A stretch of DNA of 64,000 nucleotides, from contig CM082587.2 in assembly GCA_040954595.2 (NCBI GenBank), positions 558,001 through 622,000 of the forward strand, read 5' to 3'. The notes under the pieces are model-generated. The model did no database searches. It was not told the origin of the DNA and saw only the letters and a list, made by a program, of their open reading frames with translations. Below, piece by piece: positions 41,363 to 52,055 of this stretch. Both the position numbers and the translations under genes were made by a program. Numbering within the stretch: position 1 is the first letter of the stretch; each line of letters begins with the position of its first letter. The DNA comes from Balanoglossus misakiensis. Its lineage: Eukaryota; Hemichordata.

Positions 41363-41368
41363 TTTATT
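41363..41368 (-). promoter_or_regulatory. poly(A) signal for QSOX
   Basis: AATAAA on the minus strand, about 120 bases after the QSOX stop codon. Confidence 0.6.
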
Positions 41369-41486
41369 TCACTGAGGAAAATTAGAAGTGTATTCTTTTT
41401 TCTGAAATCATTAACAATCGCAGAAATAAAATATTTGCACAAAATAAAGACATTTAGACCAATATATATGAAGCACATAAAATTTT

Positions 41487-44400
41487 TTATACAATGATCT
41501 TCATGTTTTTCCTCCGCCGTCTTTTACAGAAAATGACATACAGAAGGAAAACCAATGCAATACAAAAGCCGTACAATAACACGCACATACTCATATCCAT
41601 TCCGTTTAATCCTAGTCCAAAAAATCCAAATGACTTGTTTTTCAACACTTCAATCTCGATCTCTTGTTCAGACCTGTATTTTGGGATTGGTTGAGGTTCT
41701 TCCTTTTTCACCTCAGAGTCCATGACACGACTTAACTGATCTAATGCTATGTTGTTTACATGGTAGTATTCCTTCAGAAATGCCAGAACCTTTTCCTCAT
41801 CCCATTCTCCGTCTGTTGATTCCTGACATGACGGACACAGCACTGTGGGTGGGAATTGAATTTTGGGATGTTCCGGATCCTCCGTCTTGTCTCCATGGAG
41901 TCTCTTGTTGGCTTTATTGTGGGCACTCCACAACCACAATACTGCGCCGTCTGCTGTTTTCACCGTTGAATCAATACTGACAGCCATGCTTTCAAAGTTT
42001 GTTGCACATTCTCGACAGCCAAAGAACTGTGCAATGTATGCCCTCATGGCTGGTAACACTTCCAGTTTTTCTTCAATTTTATCTGAAAGTACAAATAAGC
42101 CAGTGAAAATGTCAAGTCCATTTGGATAACGGATATAAGAATATGGTGTTTACAGTAGAAGCTTTAAAACTAGGAAAAGCAATTATCAGGCACGGGGCCT
42201 AGAATTGAATTCAGATATGATTTTTATCAAATGAAAACTTACAATTTTTTGATGTGGTAGCAGCACTGACTGTCAAAGTATGGAATAAAGTCCACAATCC
42301 ACATGGATATCCTCTGTAGATGTCATTACTTCCTTGACAACCAACCCATTTAAACCTGGTTGGCAAGTAAATATCCTGGGCCTGTAAAGAGTGTGATCAA
42401 AAGAAAATACAAACTTTCAGCACCCATAGAATCTTTTCATATTTTTATTTGTAAACAAAAGAGAAATAATGTCTACACAACACGGGTTACCTTTTCGGGA
42501 TTGTACTTCTCATTGACAAAGTCCGTCCAATCTTCAGAAATTATTTCATCATCTCCGTTGTCTTCAAGCCAATCCTGTAACTCCTCCAGATAACTTGTCA
42601 CTTGAAGTCTGCCAGGAAAGAACTGAATAAGAAGAGAAGTTTATTTTCAGTTCAGCGATCAAGTCTCTTGAGAAAAACTTGAAAAACTATGAAAACTAAT
42701 ATTTTTAGTTCTGGGTGAATTTCAACATGTACATCAGAAAGGGGCATCCCCAAATTCCAGTGGACTAACCTTTGACAAAACAGCAAAGAATTTCTTCAAG
42801 GCAATCAGTGTATCTCCTGTGATAACCTTGTGTAAGGGAATTTCATGTCTTAAGGAGTAGTGAAGCGTACTTTCTAAGTCTTGCATGTAAACTGGCAATC
42901 TGGGGGAAAGAGAAAAATGTAAATGCTGTTTAATTTCTATTCTAAATTTTAAATTTGTTTGTTGTTTCACTAACAGAATTTCACGACTTACTTTCTGGTG
43001 ATGTATTTTCTTTCTCCATCCTTATTTTGAATCTGCTCCTTTGGTATTTTGCCTTGTAGAATATTCTGCATGGCATTAACGCCATCACCAGGTTTGTATG
43101 CTTGGTTCTCCTTTCCTCCACCCATGTCACCATCAAGCCTGACTTTGAATGCCATGGCAACAACTCTTGGGTCTGATGCTGCTCCATGATTCAAAATAGT
43201 TTGACGAAAACTCTCTCTTGTTGCTTGTCCATCTCTGAAAAAAAAGATGCATGATACATTGGTAAACATGCAAGGCAGATAGATACAAACGCAAAAGCAG
43301 ACACATATCTGGAGACCAGAATTAGACTTACATAACCATTCTGTGGTGAGTACCATTACGGTGCATGACATGGACGGATGGAAATATATCCACACCAAAT
43401 TTAGCCAACACTGCTTCATTCTGATCTTCTTTAGTGACTCTCCTTACAAGAATGTCTTTCACTGATGACATATCTAGTATTACCTACATGGAAACATAAA
43501 ATGAAGAAAACATTCATATGTTTCATCTTGATTTTCTTTTAACTATATTCGGTTGTGAAACCTTTTCCATGGTTCAATATCACCAAGTGCTCTCAATGAC
43601 AGACTTACCTCTCTCCCGACGTAAGAATCTTTGTCTTCGAATATTAAGACCAAATAGTTCACATTGGGATGACTTTTACTTGGAAATAAATTCAATATCC
43701 ATTCAAGACTGCAAACAAATCAGAGAAAAATCATACAATTAATTAATGTATTTCACACATTTATTTCTAGTACTAAAAAGTACCTTTCTCCGGATGCCAA
43801 GTCAGAGAGAACATTTATGGAATCAATTTTGCATGCTTACCTAGGAATGGTGAAATCTGGCCAATGTGGAGGCTTTGGTGTGTGTTTTTCCAAATAATGG
43901 ACAATGCCTTCTCTAATTTGCGGAATCTGTCTGGACTCTAAAAACAGAAACAAAATGACATAATTTTAATGAAAACTTTTAATGTGATAATTCTCAGCAG
44001 ACAAGGTAAAAATTCCATTATACTGTCTACATGTATGTCCTGATAGACATGTGGCAATGAACCATAATAGTGAAAATACATCCACAAAACAACCATATTT
44101 CCATCCCAAAGCCAATCAGACTTACCAAAAAAAGAATCTTCTGCTTCACTATCTCTCTCTGCTGAAATAACGCAGTTTAATTCAGGAAATGGCAAAAATT
44201 TCGAACTCTGTCCACCCAATAAATTGACACCATAACTTTTCATGCAAGACTTCCCAATGCAAACAAATGTCTTTGTGAGAGAGACAAACCACCTCCATGA
44301 AAATGAACCATTTGAGTTTTAAGCCTTCTACCAAAAATTACAAATTCTCAGCATGACAAGGCCAGCATATCAATGCATGACAGGAATACACCATTCCATT

Positions 44401-45614
44401 CTGGTACCACTACGTGTACCATGCTGATAATTATAGAACTGTAGATTTTGCCCTAGACAGTAGAGACTACCCATGCCATGACCAACCGACCAACCAACCA
44501 ACCAACCGACCAATTACTGTATATGTCAAGGTGCCTGCTTGCTTCACCTGGACTTAAAGCCCCAATAGCTGCCATTGGGGCTTTAAGAAATCGACAGCAG
44601 GATGATCTTGGTATACATCATGCAAGAACAATTTAAAAAAAAAAAAAGACAGCAGTTTCTCCATTGACACAGAACTCACCTGTATATTTGATGCCGGTAC
44701 CACTTGATGTAGATGCATTGAAAAACTGAAAATGGAGAAAAATTAAACAGGTGATGCAAATTAATTGACAAAAAACAACAGAATACATAACAAACTCTAT
44801 TCAGGTGAAAACATCATTGCTGCCTAATAAGGTAATCATTTTCTCATAACTATTCCAGAAAAGTTATGTTTATACCAATGGCTTACCTTAATTGTTGGGA
44901 ATGCATGGATATCAAAATCTCGGCACAAGTCGAAATTATCATCTTTGGAACAGTCTATCACTGCTAATTTAATCACATCATGCCAATCTAGAAAATAAAA
45001 ACACCATATGGCTGTCTATCTGAGGGAACTTGAATGTGATCGAGTCACCAACAGTAAACTGACTATGGTTTATTACAATGATCTGTGGATACAAAAATAT
45101 CACTAGATGATAACTGGATAAACATATTAGTATGACTGATTAGTTTCCTTGGCAATCTATACTAACGAAGTGGGAGGGGCTAAGGCAAGTGACACAGACG
45201 CCTGTGCAAAAATTCACTTCCGCATTCTATTTACCTGTGTTCTTGGGAGATCGGTGACTCATTTGGCGATCACAGTCGGTCTGACGACGGCAGCAACGTT
45301 GACTTACCGTGTACGTGGCGACAAACCGCTCGGCTGATCATCGTTCGACGAAAATTCAACCTACCTTTGACGTCTTCTGCTAAAGCCTTCCACGTCGGAG
45401 CAAAACGCATACAGTGTCCACACCAGCTGGAATAAAATTCTACCATCCAGGCGTTTTTGGCATTGTAAATTGTCTTTTTGAAGTTTTGGGCGTTCAGTAT
45501 GACCACTGGGTCTGTCTCATTATACAGTGACTCGGTTGAATGAGATAGTTGAAAAGATTGCAAGAAAAAGGCTAGAAAGGGCAAGAAGACTGACATATTG
45601 TATACGATCGCCAT
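41487..45614 (-). CDS. QSOX: quiescin sulfhydryl oxidase (QSOX), complete
   Basis: A flavin-linked secretory-pathway enzyme that oxidises dithiols to disulfides using oxygen, releasing hydrogen peroxide. Coding exons: 45614-45365, 44987-44887, 44725-44680, 44161-44126, 43937-43841, 43708-43609, 43483-43332, 43234-42992, 42899-42770, 42622-42491, 42381-42243 and 42082-41487. All are GT-AG with matching phases, giving 673 codons plus stop (661 without the 36-base exon). The protein has a signal peptide (about 1-27), Trx1 with the WCGHC redox motif at 64-68, a redox-inactive Trx2, and a helix-rich HRR region. The Erv domain has WVGCQGS...GYPCGLW and FFGCREC (Cys498/Cys501), followed by the distal LCPSC pair (558/561). 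A C-terminal membrane segment (about 640-661) ends in KRRRRK. The start sits in an optimal Kozak (ccaccATGG). Length and domain order are as expected for animal QSOX. Confidence 0.96.
44126..44161 (-). CDS. QSOX: QSOX 36-base microexon, probably a cassette
   Basis: An acceptor (cgttatttcag) and a consensus donor (gtaagtctg) flank 36 bases that enter and leave in phase 1, so the exon can be skipped without a frameshift. It encodes AERDSEAEDSFF, a strongly acidic insert after KYTG at the end of Trx1, just before the helix that begins ESRQIPQIREG. Vertebrate QSOX proteins have a variable loop here. Constitutive or alternative inclusion cannot be told from sequence. Confidence 0.7.
44480..44517. 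repeat. CCAA/CCGA tetranucleotide repeat in QSOX intron
   Basis: About seven tandem units of ccaa with ccga variants, in the intron between QSOX exons 3 and 4. Confidence 0.85.
44553..44587. repeat. perfect 14-bp inverted repeat (hairpin) in QSOX intron
   Basis: The arms, cttaaagccccaat and attggggctttaag, are perfect reverse complements separated by a 7-base loop. This could be the end of a small foldback element or a transcribed hairpin in the pre-mRNA. No role is evident. Confidence 0.85.
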
Positions 45615-46027
45615 GGTGGACCATTTAACTCATCGTGTGTATTCACAAGTTGTCACATTTCCTTCGTTGATGGCGTACGTGCGCTGTCATCTAACGTGGC
45701 AGACAGACCCTCTAAGCTGATAGACATATGGTCAACAGAAAGACAGGTAGCCCGTCACTCACATTTTCGGAGGAGTGGGGCATTTAGGGCGATACAACTC
45801 CCTCGTTGGATGTTTGTTTACAGACGTAGCCATAATCAGGGGAACCAGAGATGCGGTCGATGGAGAGACACCATTTTCGCATCCTCTCCTATCGCTAACG
45901 CAAAATAGCTCCCATTTTCATACCATATGGCAGAACGTACGGTCGGGGGGAAGTCATAACTGAAATGTAATTCATAGTTCCACCCTACGGTAATAAGCCA
46001 CGCCCCCCTTGGTTACTGTTGCTACGC

Positions 46028-46050
46028 CCCACAAGCTTCGAGCTTGTGGG
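46028..46050. repeat. 10-bp perfect palindrome with 3-base loop
   Basis: Arms cccacaagct and agcttgtggg around tcg, in the QSOX upstream region. Confidence 0.8.
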
Positions 46051-46200
46051 ACATTGACCTCCATAGCTCCACAACGTGGATGGGGAAACTAGATTCGTTC
46101 AGCGATAGTCTGCGCAACGTTCCTGGCGATATTTCTGTATGCTACCTACCAGAGTTAAAAAACCTATCCAAGAAGTCACAGGAAAAGGGTTTAATGAGGT

Positions 46201-46334
46201 ATAATTCCCCCGTATTTCGAACGAGTGTGCCTGCATCGCGGACGATAGCGGCCGTATCCCCCCGGGCCGCAGGCTATACTTGGTATGTCGAGTTCGCGAC
46301 GCAGGTACACGAGTGAGGAATACGGGGGAATTAT
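46201..46334. repeat. foldback element with 16-bp perfect and longer imperfect arms
   Basis: The outer arms, ataattcccccgtatt (46201-46216) and its exact reverse complement (46319-46334), are continued inward by about 25 further bases matching at 17 positions. The total is roughly 33 of 41 arm positions. The core is G+C- and CpG-rich. It resembles a small MITE-like foldback or a long cruciform. No target-site duplication is obvious. Confidence 0.7.
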
Positions 46335-47372
46335 ATATTTATCACATACATAGACCAAGTGTCCATGAAAGTGAGCTTCTTTGTGAATTTTAAGCATTTC
46401 AGCGAAAAATAGCACTATTTTAAAAGGATCGACAGATCAAGTTACGCGGTCGGGATCCCGTGTCGGGGTCACACGCAAACGGACATGAAACCACGATCAG
46501 CTGTTAGTAATAACGGGCCCCAAAGGTTAAGTTTATCGTGCTGTTTCTGAGTGAAATCAGACGAAATATGAGACACAAGAGGTATCACTTCACCTGACGA
46601 TATTTTTGGTAGAAAAATATGGATGATATAACACGGCGAATTCAGAAAACTACGTGAACGTTACTTGGATTGACAGCGCGCGGCCCCATTGTTTACAACG
46701 CCGGACATTTTATAAGGGTCGAACAACATTGACTTTTCGAATAGAAATTGCAAGCAGCATATGAATTTCAAAATTTTCAAACACTTTAGCAATAAAATCA
46801 TTGTTACATATTTATATTGAAGACGTGTCAGTTTAAAATCTAAACGCAAACTTTTAATATCCACCACCTGAGACACCTCTCTCTCTGCGTTTTTGGCTTC
46901 GGAAACGGAGCAAAAAATATACTCGATGTTGGGTCAAGGTACCTTTCATCCGATTTACACGTCCCCCAGGCGCATCTCTTCACTATTCTGGCCGATATTT
47001 TAAAACTGAAAGAAAACTTCCAGTCTGTCTATCTCTAACTGAGCGTGTACTGTAGGCTGGCCATGTTGTTGATTATATGTGGGACAAAATGGCGGTTGTA
47101 TGAACAGCATGACTTTTCTCGGCTCTGATTGGCTGAGGGTTCAGTGTGATTGACAGCTGTGGAACCATGAATTAATAGTCCACGTTGCCATACCAACAGT
47201 CGACAACCTGATGGCCCTTCACAGCAAAGTACGCATAGTTTTAATCCGTCGGTTAACGAATTATTCCTTGGTTGTTGTCTGTCAACGCGACTGTCTTATA
47301 AGGTGAAAAAAAAACTTGTGAAAAAAGAAAAGAAAAATCGTCTGAAACATCGTTTGTGACTAATTCAGGCGC

Positions 47373-47378
47373 TTTATT
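47373..47378 (-). promoter_or_regulatory. poly(A) signal for the intronless gene
   Basis: AATAAA on the minus strand, about 180 bases beyond the stop of the 220-codon open frame, supporting that frame as a real gene. Confidence 0.55.
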
Positions 47379-47556
47379 CATGCAAGTCAACTGACAACAT
47401 TTGCATCTTTGACAAATAGACTGTACGGTCATGGTGTCCGTTGCACACTAGAGCCATCAAGTTGGAACATTCTTCATTTTCGACATACAGTCTATATCTT
47501 GATATTACTAGTGTTGGTGTGAAGTCAAAGGCATGTTGTCCGACGCCTGTCAATCT

Positions 47557-48219
47557 TTAATACAATATGCGACGAAGTGCGAGGGGCACATCCTTGCGAG
47601 ATCCATAGACATTCTTCAGCGCGCAGCCACGTTGGTAAAAGATGTCGTCATGGGAACGGAGATGGTAGGGCCACTCCTTCGAACGCAGATCATAAACTTT
47701 CTCAGATTTGATGTCTGCGTGTCGGAAATGGCTACTCATGGAAGTCGACGCGGATTTCGTGGCAGTGAATTTGTCCTGAGTCTGGGTGGTGACTTCAAGT
47801 TGTTTATAGCTGTCAATTTTCTTCTGCAAGGCAATGTCCACCCCGGAGAGACTGCGATTGCCCACCTGGTCACCATACACATGCATCAGCACGTACACGA
47901 ATGGAATCTCCGCAACCAGCAACGACAGCACGTAGTAGACGCGGTCGGTATCTTCCTTGGGTAGATCGGAAATCCAAGAGAGGGTGGCTGAAACGCGACG
48001 ATTCATCGGCACCCAGATATAGTGGAAACCAATGTAGACATAGATGATGACGCGGCATATGTAGTAGATGGTTCGAAGCGAACGACATCGAGCGCGCATA
48101 AACCGCGGCAGGGGTGCCCTGCAAGATGCCAGACAAATGGTGATGATGATGACAATCGATGATAATATCGGAGGACAACCTGCTGTCATCAACTCCATGA
48201 CTAGGAGCGACAACAACAT
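47557..48219 (-). CDS. hypothetical small multi-pass membrane protein, intronless
   Basis: Not recognised. An uninterrupted 220-codon frame starts at MLLSLLVMELM; the second Met (8 codons in, gtcATGG) has the better Kozak context. Hydrophobic segments lie at about 15-32 (ILSSIVIIITICLAS), 50-68 (TIYYICRVIIYVYIGFHY) and 91-111 (VYYVLSLLVAEIPFVYVLM). They are separated by a basic loop (RFMRARCRSLR) and followed by a roughly 105-residue hydrophilic, Ser/Thr- and charge-rich tail with DLRSKEWPYHLRSHDD and a final RKDVPLALRRILY. It lies about 1.9 kb upstream of QSOX and about 1 kb downstream of deoxyhypusine synthase, all on the same strand. Support comes from length, composition, the pattern of hydrophobic segments and a downstream poly(A) signal. 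The opposite strand carries a 143-codon open frame that I take to be its shadow. It could be a retrocopy or a lineage-specific gene. Confidence 0.6.
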   Translation of the reverse strand: MLLSLLVMELMTAGCPPILSSIVIIITICLASCRAPLPRFMRARCRSLRTIYYICRVIIYVYIGFHYIWVPMNRRVSATLSWISDLPKEDTDRVYYVLSLLVAEIPFVYVLMHVYGDQVGNRSLSGVDIALQKKIDSYKQLEVTTQTQDKFTATKSASTSMSSHFRHADIKSEKVYDLRSKEWPYHLRSHDDIFYQRGCALKNVYGSRKDVPLALRRILY

Positions 48220-49219
48220 AGAAAACTCTCGTTTTTATCGCTGAGTAATGTTCATTTTCCAGTCTGTGAAATGTATACTTCCATGTCGAATTGTCGCTTA
48301 TCTCCCAACCCATTGTTTACGTCACAAAATCGAATTTCCCAGGACCCACGTAGACTCTTTTGTGTTCCTACCATCGGATGCACGCTGGTCTGGCATGATC
48401 TTGAAATTACTGAATTTAAAGGGTTTTTTATTCTCGGCGAAAGTGTAACATGAAAAATGTCTGCCCGTCACCCGTTTTCACACCAAAGAATAAAGTTTTG
48501 CGTAAACTAGTAGCTAACCGAACTTTGTAATGAAGACGAGGCTAAGCACGCCCTCGCGCGGCGAATGTTAATCTGATAGCAACCACACCATCGCAACTGT
48601 GGAATAAAAGTGGACAAGTCCTGTATGTTTTCCTCTTAGATTTTATTGACCTGTATTCAAATCATGTGCGTACAATAGATAAAAACAATATTTTAAAAAC
48701 AAGTGTAAAATTACAGCCCACTTTTACACACTGCAAAAGAGACTTGCTTTCGAAATTTCAACTCTCACATTATAGCTCAATGACCCCTCGTTTCAAAAAA
48801 TGCCTTTCTATAGAATTTAAAATCAGAAAGCACTTTAGTAAAAACCACACTATACCAGAAATGTTGATTGCACAACTTGAAATAAAGCAAAAGTGACCCT
48901 TTGTTTGACATGATTCCGGGTTAGAACAACCATATAGAAAACTCTCTACTAAGAAACTACTTTATGTAATATAGTATGTACAAGAGTTCATAAATTCAGT
49001 TTGTTCTGAATCTGAGAAATAAGTTCCTTTGACAAAATCTTCCTGTAATTAACCAGCCAATAACTAAAAACGAACTGATGTGAATGAACACGTATATACG
49101 CCCTCTGTGGTCATCATATCAACTGCCTTTGTTTTTTAACGCCTAACTTGAGTTAAAGTTTGTGTGGAGGGATCATGCTTGCACATGATGAAACAGTAAA
49201 GTCTGTGTTTTTCTTATCC
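48220..49219. other. spacer between intronless gene and deoxyhypusine synthase
   Basis: One kilobase with no supported gene. A minus-strand AATAAA at 48642-48647, about 570 bases past the deoxyhypusine synthase stop, may end that transcript; no nearer canonical signal was seen. The promoter of the intronless gene would lie at the left end. Confidence 0.5.
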
Positions 49220-51539
49220 TCACTGATTGGTATTTTCTTTAACCGGAGTTGGTTTGAAATTCCTTGCAAAGGTTTCTGCGACTATCAAAGGAAATACAAG
49301 AGTGGCATCTGCATATACCTGCAAGAAATGGAACATGAGAAAAGACATTTATATAGTTTAAAACACCAGTCTAGCTCTTTACAATAATGATCTAAATAAA
49401 CTTGAAGAGGTAATTCTGGATTTCCATTATAATGCTAAGCAACAACGAAGGATATTCATTTACCTTGACTGGAGATGCAGTTTTCTTGATCTTCCCCCAG
49501 GAGATAGCTTCATCGGGTCTTGCACCTGAATCAGAGCCATCAAATTCATTGGCCGTGTTGATATAAACAGCGTAGTCGGCACCATTTCTCTGTCAGACAA
49601 AATGAATGGATGGTGAGAACATGGAGAGTATGTTCTAACTCTGCTAGACACTATCATCCCATATGAACATGTGGTATAATTCTGCCACTGCCACCCCGAT
49701 CAAATATGGCACTCACCATGAGATTGGCATTACATATATGATGTTTCATCAACCCTCCACCTAGGATTATCATACCAGAGTGAGTGGCATACACTGCTTG
49801 GTTATTCATCCTACGAATATCTGAGAAAAAAAGAGCAAAAGTGATCTCCTATATCAAGCTTAACTTTCTGTTTCAGTTTGTAGTTTAATGTTAGCTATAC
49901 TGCTTGGGATTTTCGTCTTCCAACAGAAATTATATCGATGGCAGTATTGCTTTAAGGCATCATGACCTGTGACACACCATGTGCGTATTCCACCTTACCT
50001 TCAACTATGTCTAGAACTAATCCTGGGTTTTTGTATGAATGAAAATAAACCATGTCACCAATAGATCCATCTGTCAGAGCTGGACTAAAGACTGGTATAT
50101 TATTCTGATGGAAAAAAATAAAAAGTTGTGTGATAATAATAACTATTTCTCCACCACTATGTACTGCTGCACTGCCGGAAATACTGTAGATCTAGTTAGA
50201 AGAACACTGAAAAAAAATATGCACATATGGTAAGTGGTATATATATCTTTGTGCAAGCAATTTGCCTGGCAAATTTATTTCACAGTTTTTCTTGAATTTC
50301 GCTCAATGCACAGTATTCTTTGTTTGGTATTATTTATCAAGAAACTTTGAACAATCATAACGTTAAACAAAACCATCAGTGATGGTGTTGTCACAGAATG
50401 GTTAGTTAAATAGCAGTGATGTTCATAACTTACCTTATATGCCCAGTAGTAGACAGAGTCTGGATTGTCGATTTCTTTCCCTAACCTGGCTATCATCTTG
50501 GATGGGGTCCAATGCACTCCCTGTAAAATAGCAAAACATCAGTACAACTTAGGCCAACTTTGCTTTTAGTTTTTGCATGAAAACCGTACAATGAGAATCA
50601 AACTGCACATTACCTGTGTTGTTTGTTCCAGCACCATTTGATCCAAAATTGGAAAAATCCAGTCTTCAAATTTACAGTAGTTATTATTTGGCACGAGCAG
50701 ATTTCCAATTCTGTTGACACCCTGGTCTCTAAGCACTCTTCCAGATAAACTAAAATCACCAAGATATGTCGGTGCTAAACATTTGATAAAATCTTCTTCC
50801 ACACCTCCTGCTGTTGTCACTATACAATCGACCTATTGGGGGTAAAATACAAAAGGACAGATTTTTAATTCTTTTCAACTTCTCATGATATCCATGAAAA
50901 TTCTTACACTTTGCCCAATTGTGGGATGACATTTCTGGTGAAAGAAAAACACTAAATAATGGTGTATGAAAGATATAACTTCTCAGATTTGATCCACACA
51001 AAAAATTCATATTTATATATGCTCACCATGTTATGTTGTACAAGGTACTTAAATGTTTCCCTTACTCCAGCTGATATCAAATTTGAAGTAAAACCAAGGA
51101 ATATTGTGCAATTGGTCTTCTCACGCTTACACAAATTTAATTCTGCTTTACTATTAGCAGCTTCTTCATCCTCAAATGGTTCCGATTTCTTCTGCAACTG
51201 AAGATCAACAGAGAAATTTAAAATTCAAAGTAAAATATGGAATATTGTGAAAATGTTTCGTGTTACTTGATACAAGAAATTTCAAAAGTTCTTCATATTA
51301 GTTTCCAAACTGTTAAAATGCAAACCATATTACATATAAAACATTACCATTTTATTGATTTCTTCCACAGCTAATCCGAAGTTGGTAGCTTGGAAACCTG
51401 ATGTTTTATAACTTTCCAATAGTGCATGGTAGTTGATACCATCATTGAAGTCATAACCTTTGACTGGGACTGAATCTTTTGGCATGTCTATGCTCTTGGC
51501 CAGCACAACTTCCTTAGCCGTTGTGTTCAATCCAGCCAT
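49220..51539 (-). CDS. DHPS: deoxyhypusine synthase, complete
   Basis: A cytosolic NAD-dependent enzyme that transfers the aminobutyl group of spermidine to one lysine of eIF5A, the first step of hypusine formation. Coding exons: 51539-51348, 51197-51027, 50832-50614, 50520-50434, 50104-49999, 49820-49717, 49589-49464 and 49318-49220. All are GT-AG and in phase, giving 367 residues (the human protein has 369). Family blocks include [109 protein letters not shown] and [11 protein letters not shown]. The lysine of SWGK at residue 326 corresponds to the catalytic Lys329 of the human enzyme. The ATG (acaATGG) lies 14 bases inside a spliced exon, so the 5' untranslated region contains an intron. 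No key residue appears to be missing. Confidence 0.97.
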
Positions 51540-51730
51540 TGTGAGTTGAGTGTCTGTCAACAGAGTAAAATACAGTCAATGGCAAAGAAAATGTATCTCC
51601 AATCACAAGGAAAACATCCTCAAGAATACAAACATCATCACTAACAAAAATGATATGTCTGATTACATGTTACAGTGTACAACTGTACGATGAAGCCCCA
51701 TCATCACTGTGTTGTGTACTGATACTCACG
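51540..51730 (-). other. DHPS: 5' untranslated intron of deoxyhypusine synthase
   Basis: An acceptor (actctgttgacag, exon from 51553) and a strong donor (CAC, then gtgagtatc, exon end at 51730) frame an intron of 176 bases between a non-coding first exon and the exon with the start codon. Confidence 0.7.
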
Positions 51731-51992
51731 TGAATGGATAAGTTTGTGAATGTATCGTAAAATGACTCCTGTGTCCTCCAGCGCTAGGAGCAACTACTGC
51801 AGTGAACATCTACTGGGTCAGTACTAGAGTGAAACCTCAACGATCGATCCCAGCTATTTCAACACACGCATGTAACTCCTCCAGGAAGCAGACATTATGA
51901 ATGACGTCATTAGGTCGGAGTTCACCAAACAGGAAGTGAGCGGACGACGTCAACAGTAGCAGACGACGAAAATTCGAAAAAAAGCAGCGTAC
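51731..51992. promoter_or_regulatory. compact, probably bidirectional promoter (CRE plus ETS sites)
   Basis: The short gap between the deoxyhypusine synthase 5' exon (minus) and a plus-strand start contains a perfect CRE palindrome, TGACGTCA, at 51902-51909. It also has an ETS-type core, caggaagtg, at about 51930-51938, and a second ACGTCA half-site at about 51947-51952. There is no TATA box. Such CRE/ETS promoters are typical of housekeeping genes. The left part is probably transcribed as the DHPS first exon. Confidence 0.6.
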
Positions 51993-52055
51993 ATGAAGAA
52001 AGCCTGTCTTCTGACCAAAGCGCCCTTGTTTGAACGACTTATGAGTATATTTTTG
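51993..52055 (+). CDS. candidate first exon of the plus-strand gene
   Basis: Twenty-one codons from an ATG (gtacATGA) just beside the CRE/ETS promoter, ending at a consensus donor (TTTTTG, then gtaagttg) in phase 0. It may be coding, or an upstream open frame in a 5' untranslated exon. Confidence 0.4.

Larger units (their letters stand above)
45615..47372. other. QSOX promoter side and intergenic spacer
   Basis: The 1.8 kb upstream of QSOX carries CpG-containing sequence close to the start codon and two inverted repeats (46028-46050 and 46201-46334). I see no TATA box near the QSOX start. Short open frames here lack support. Confidence 0.6.

Noticed and set aside
47533-47964. 143-codon plus-strand frame opposite the intronless gene
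   Set aside because: A shadow of the minus-strand 220-codon frame, which has better composition, hydrophobic segments and a downstream poly(A) signal.
47870-48313. 147-codon minus-strand frame overlapping the same gene in another frame
   Set aside because: His/Ser-rich translation without hydrophobic pattern. The frame ending at 47557 is longer and better placed relative to AATAAA.
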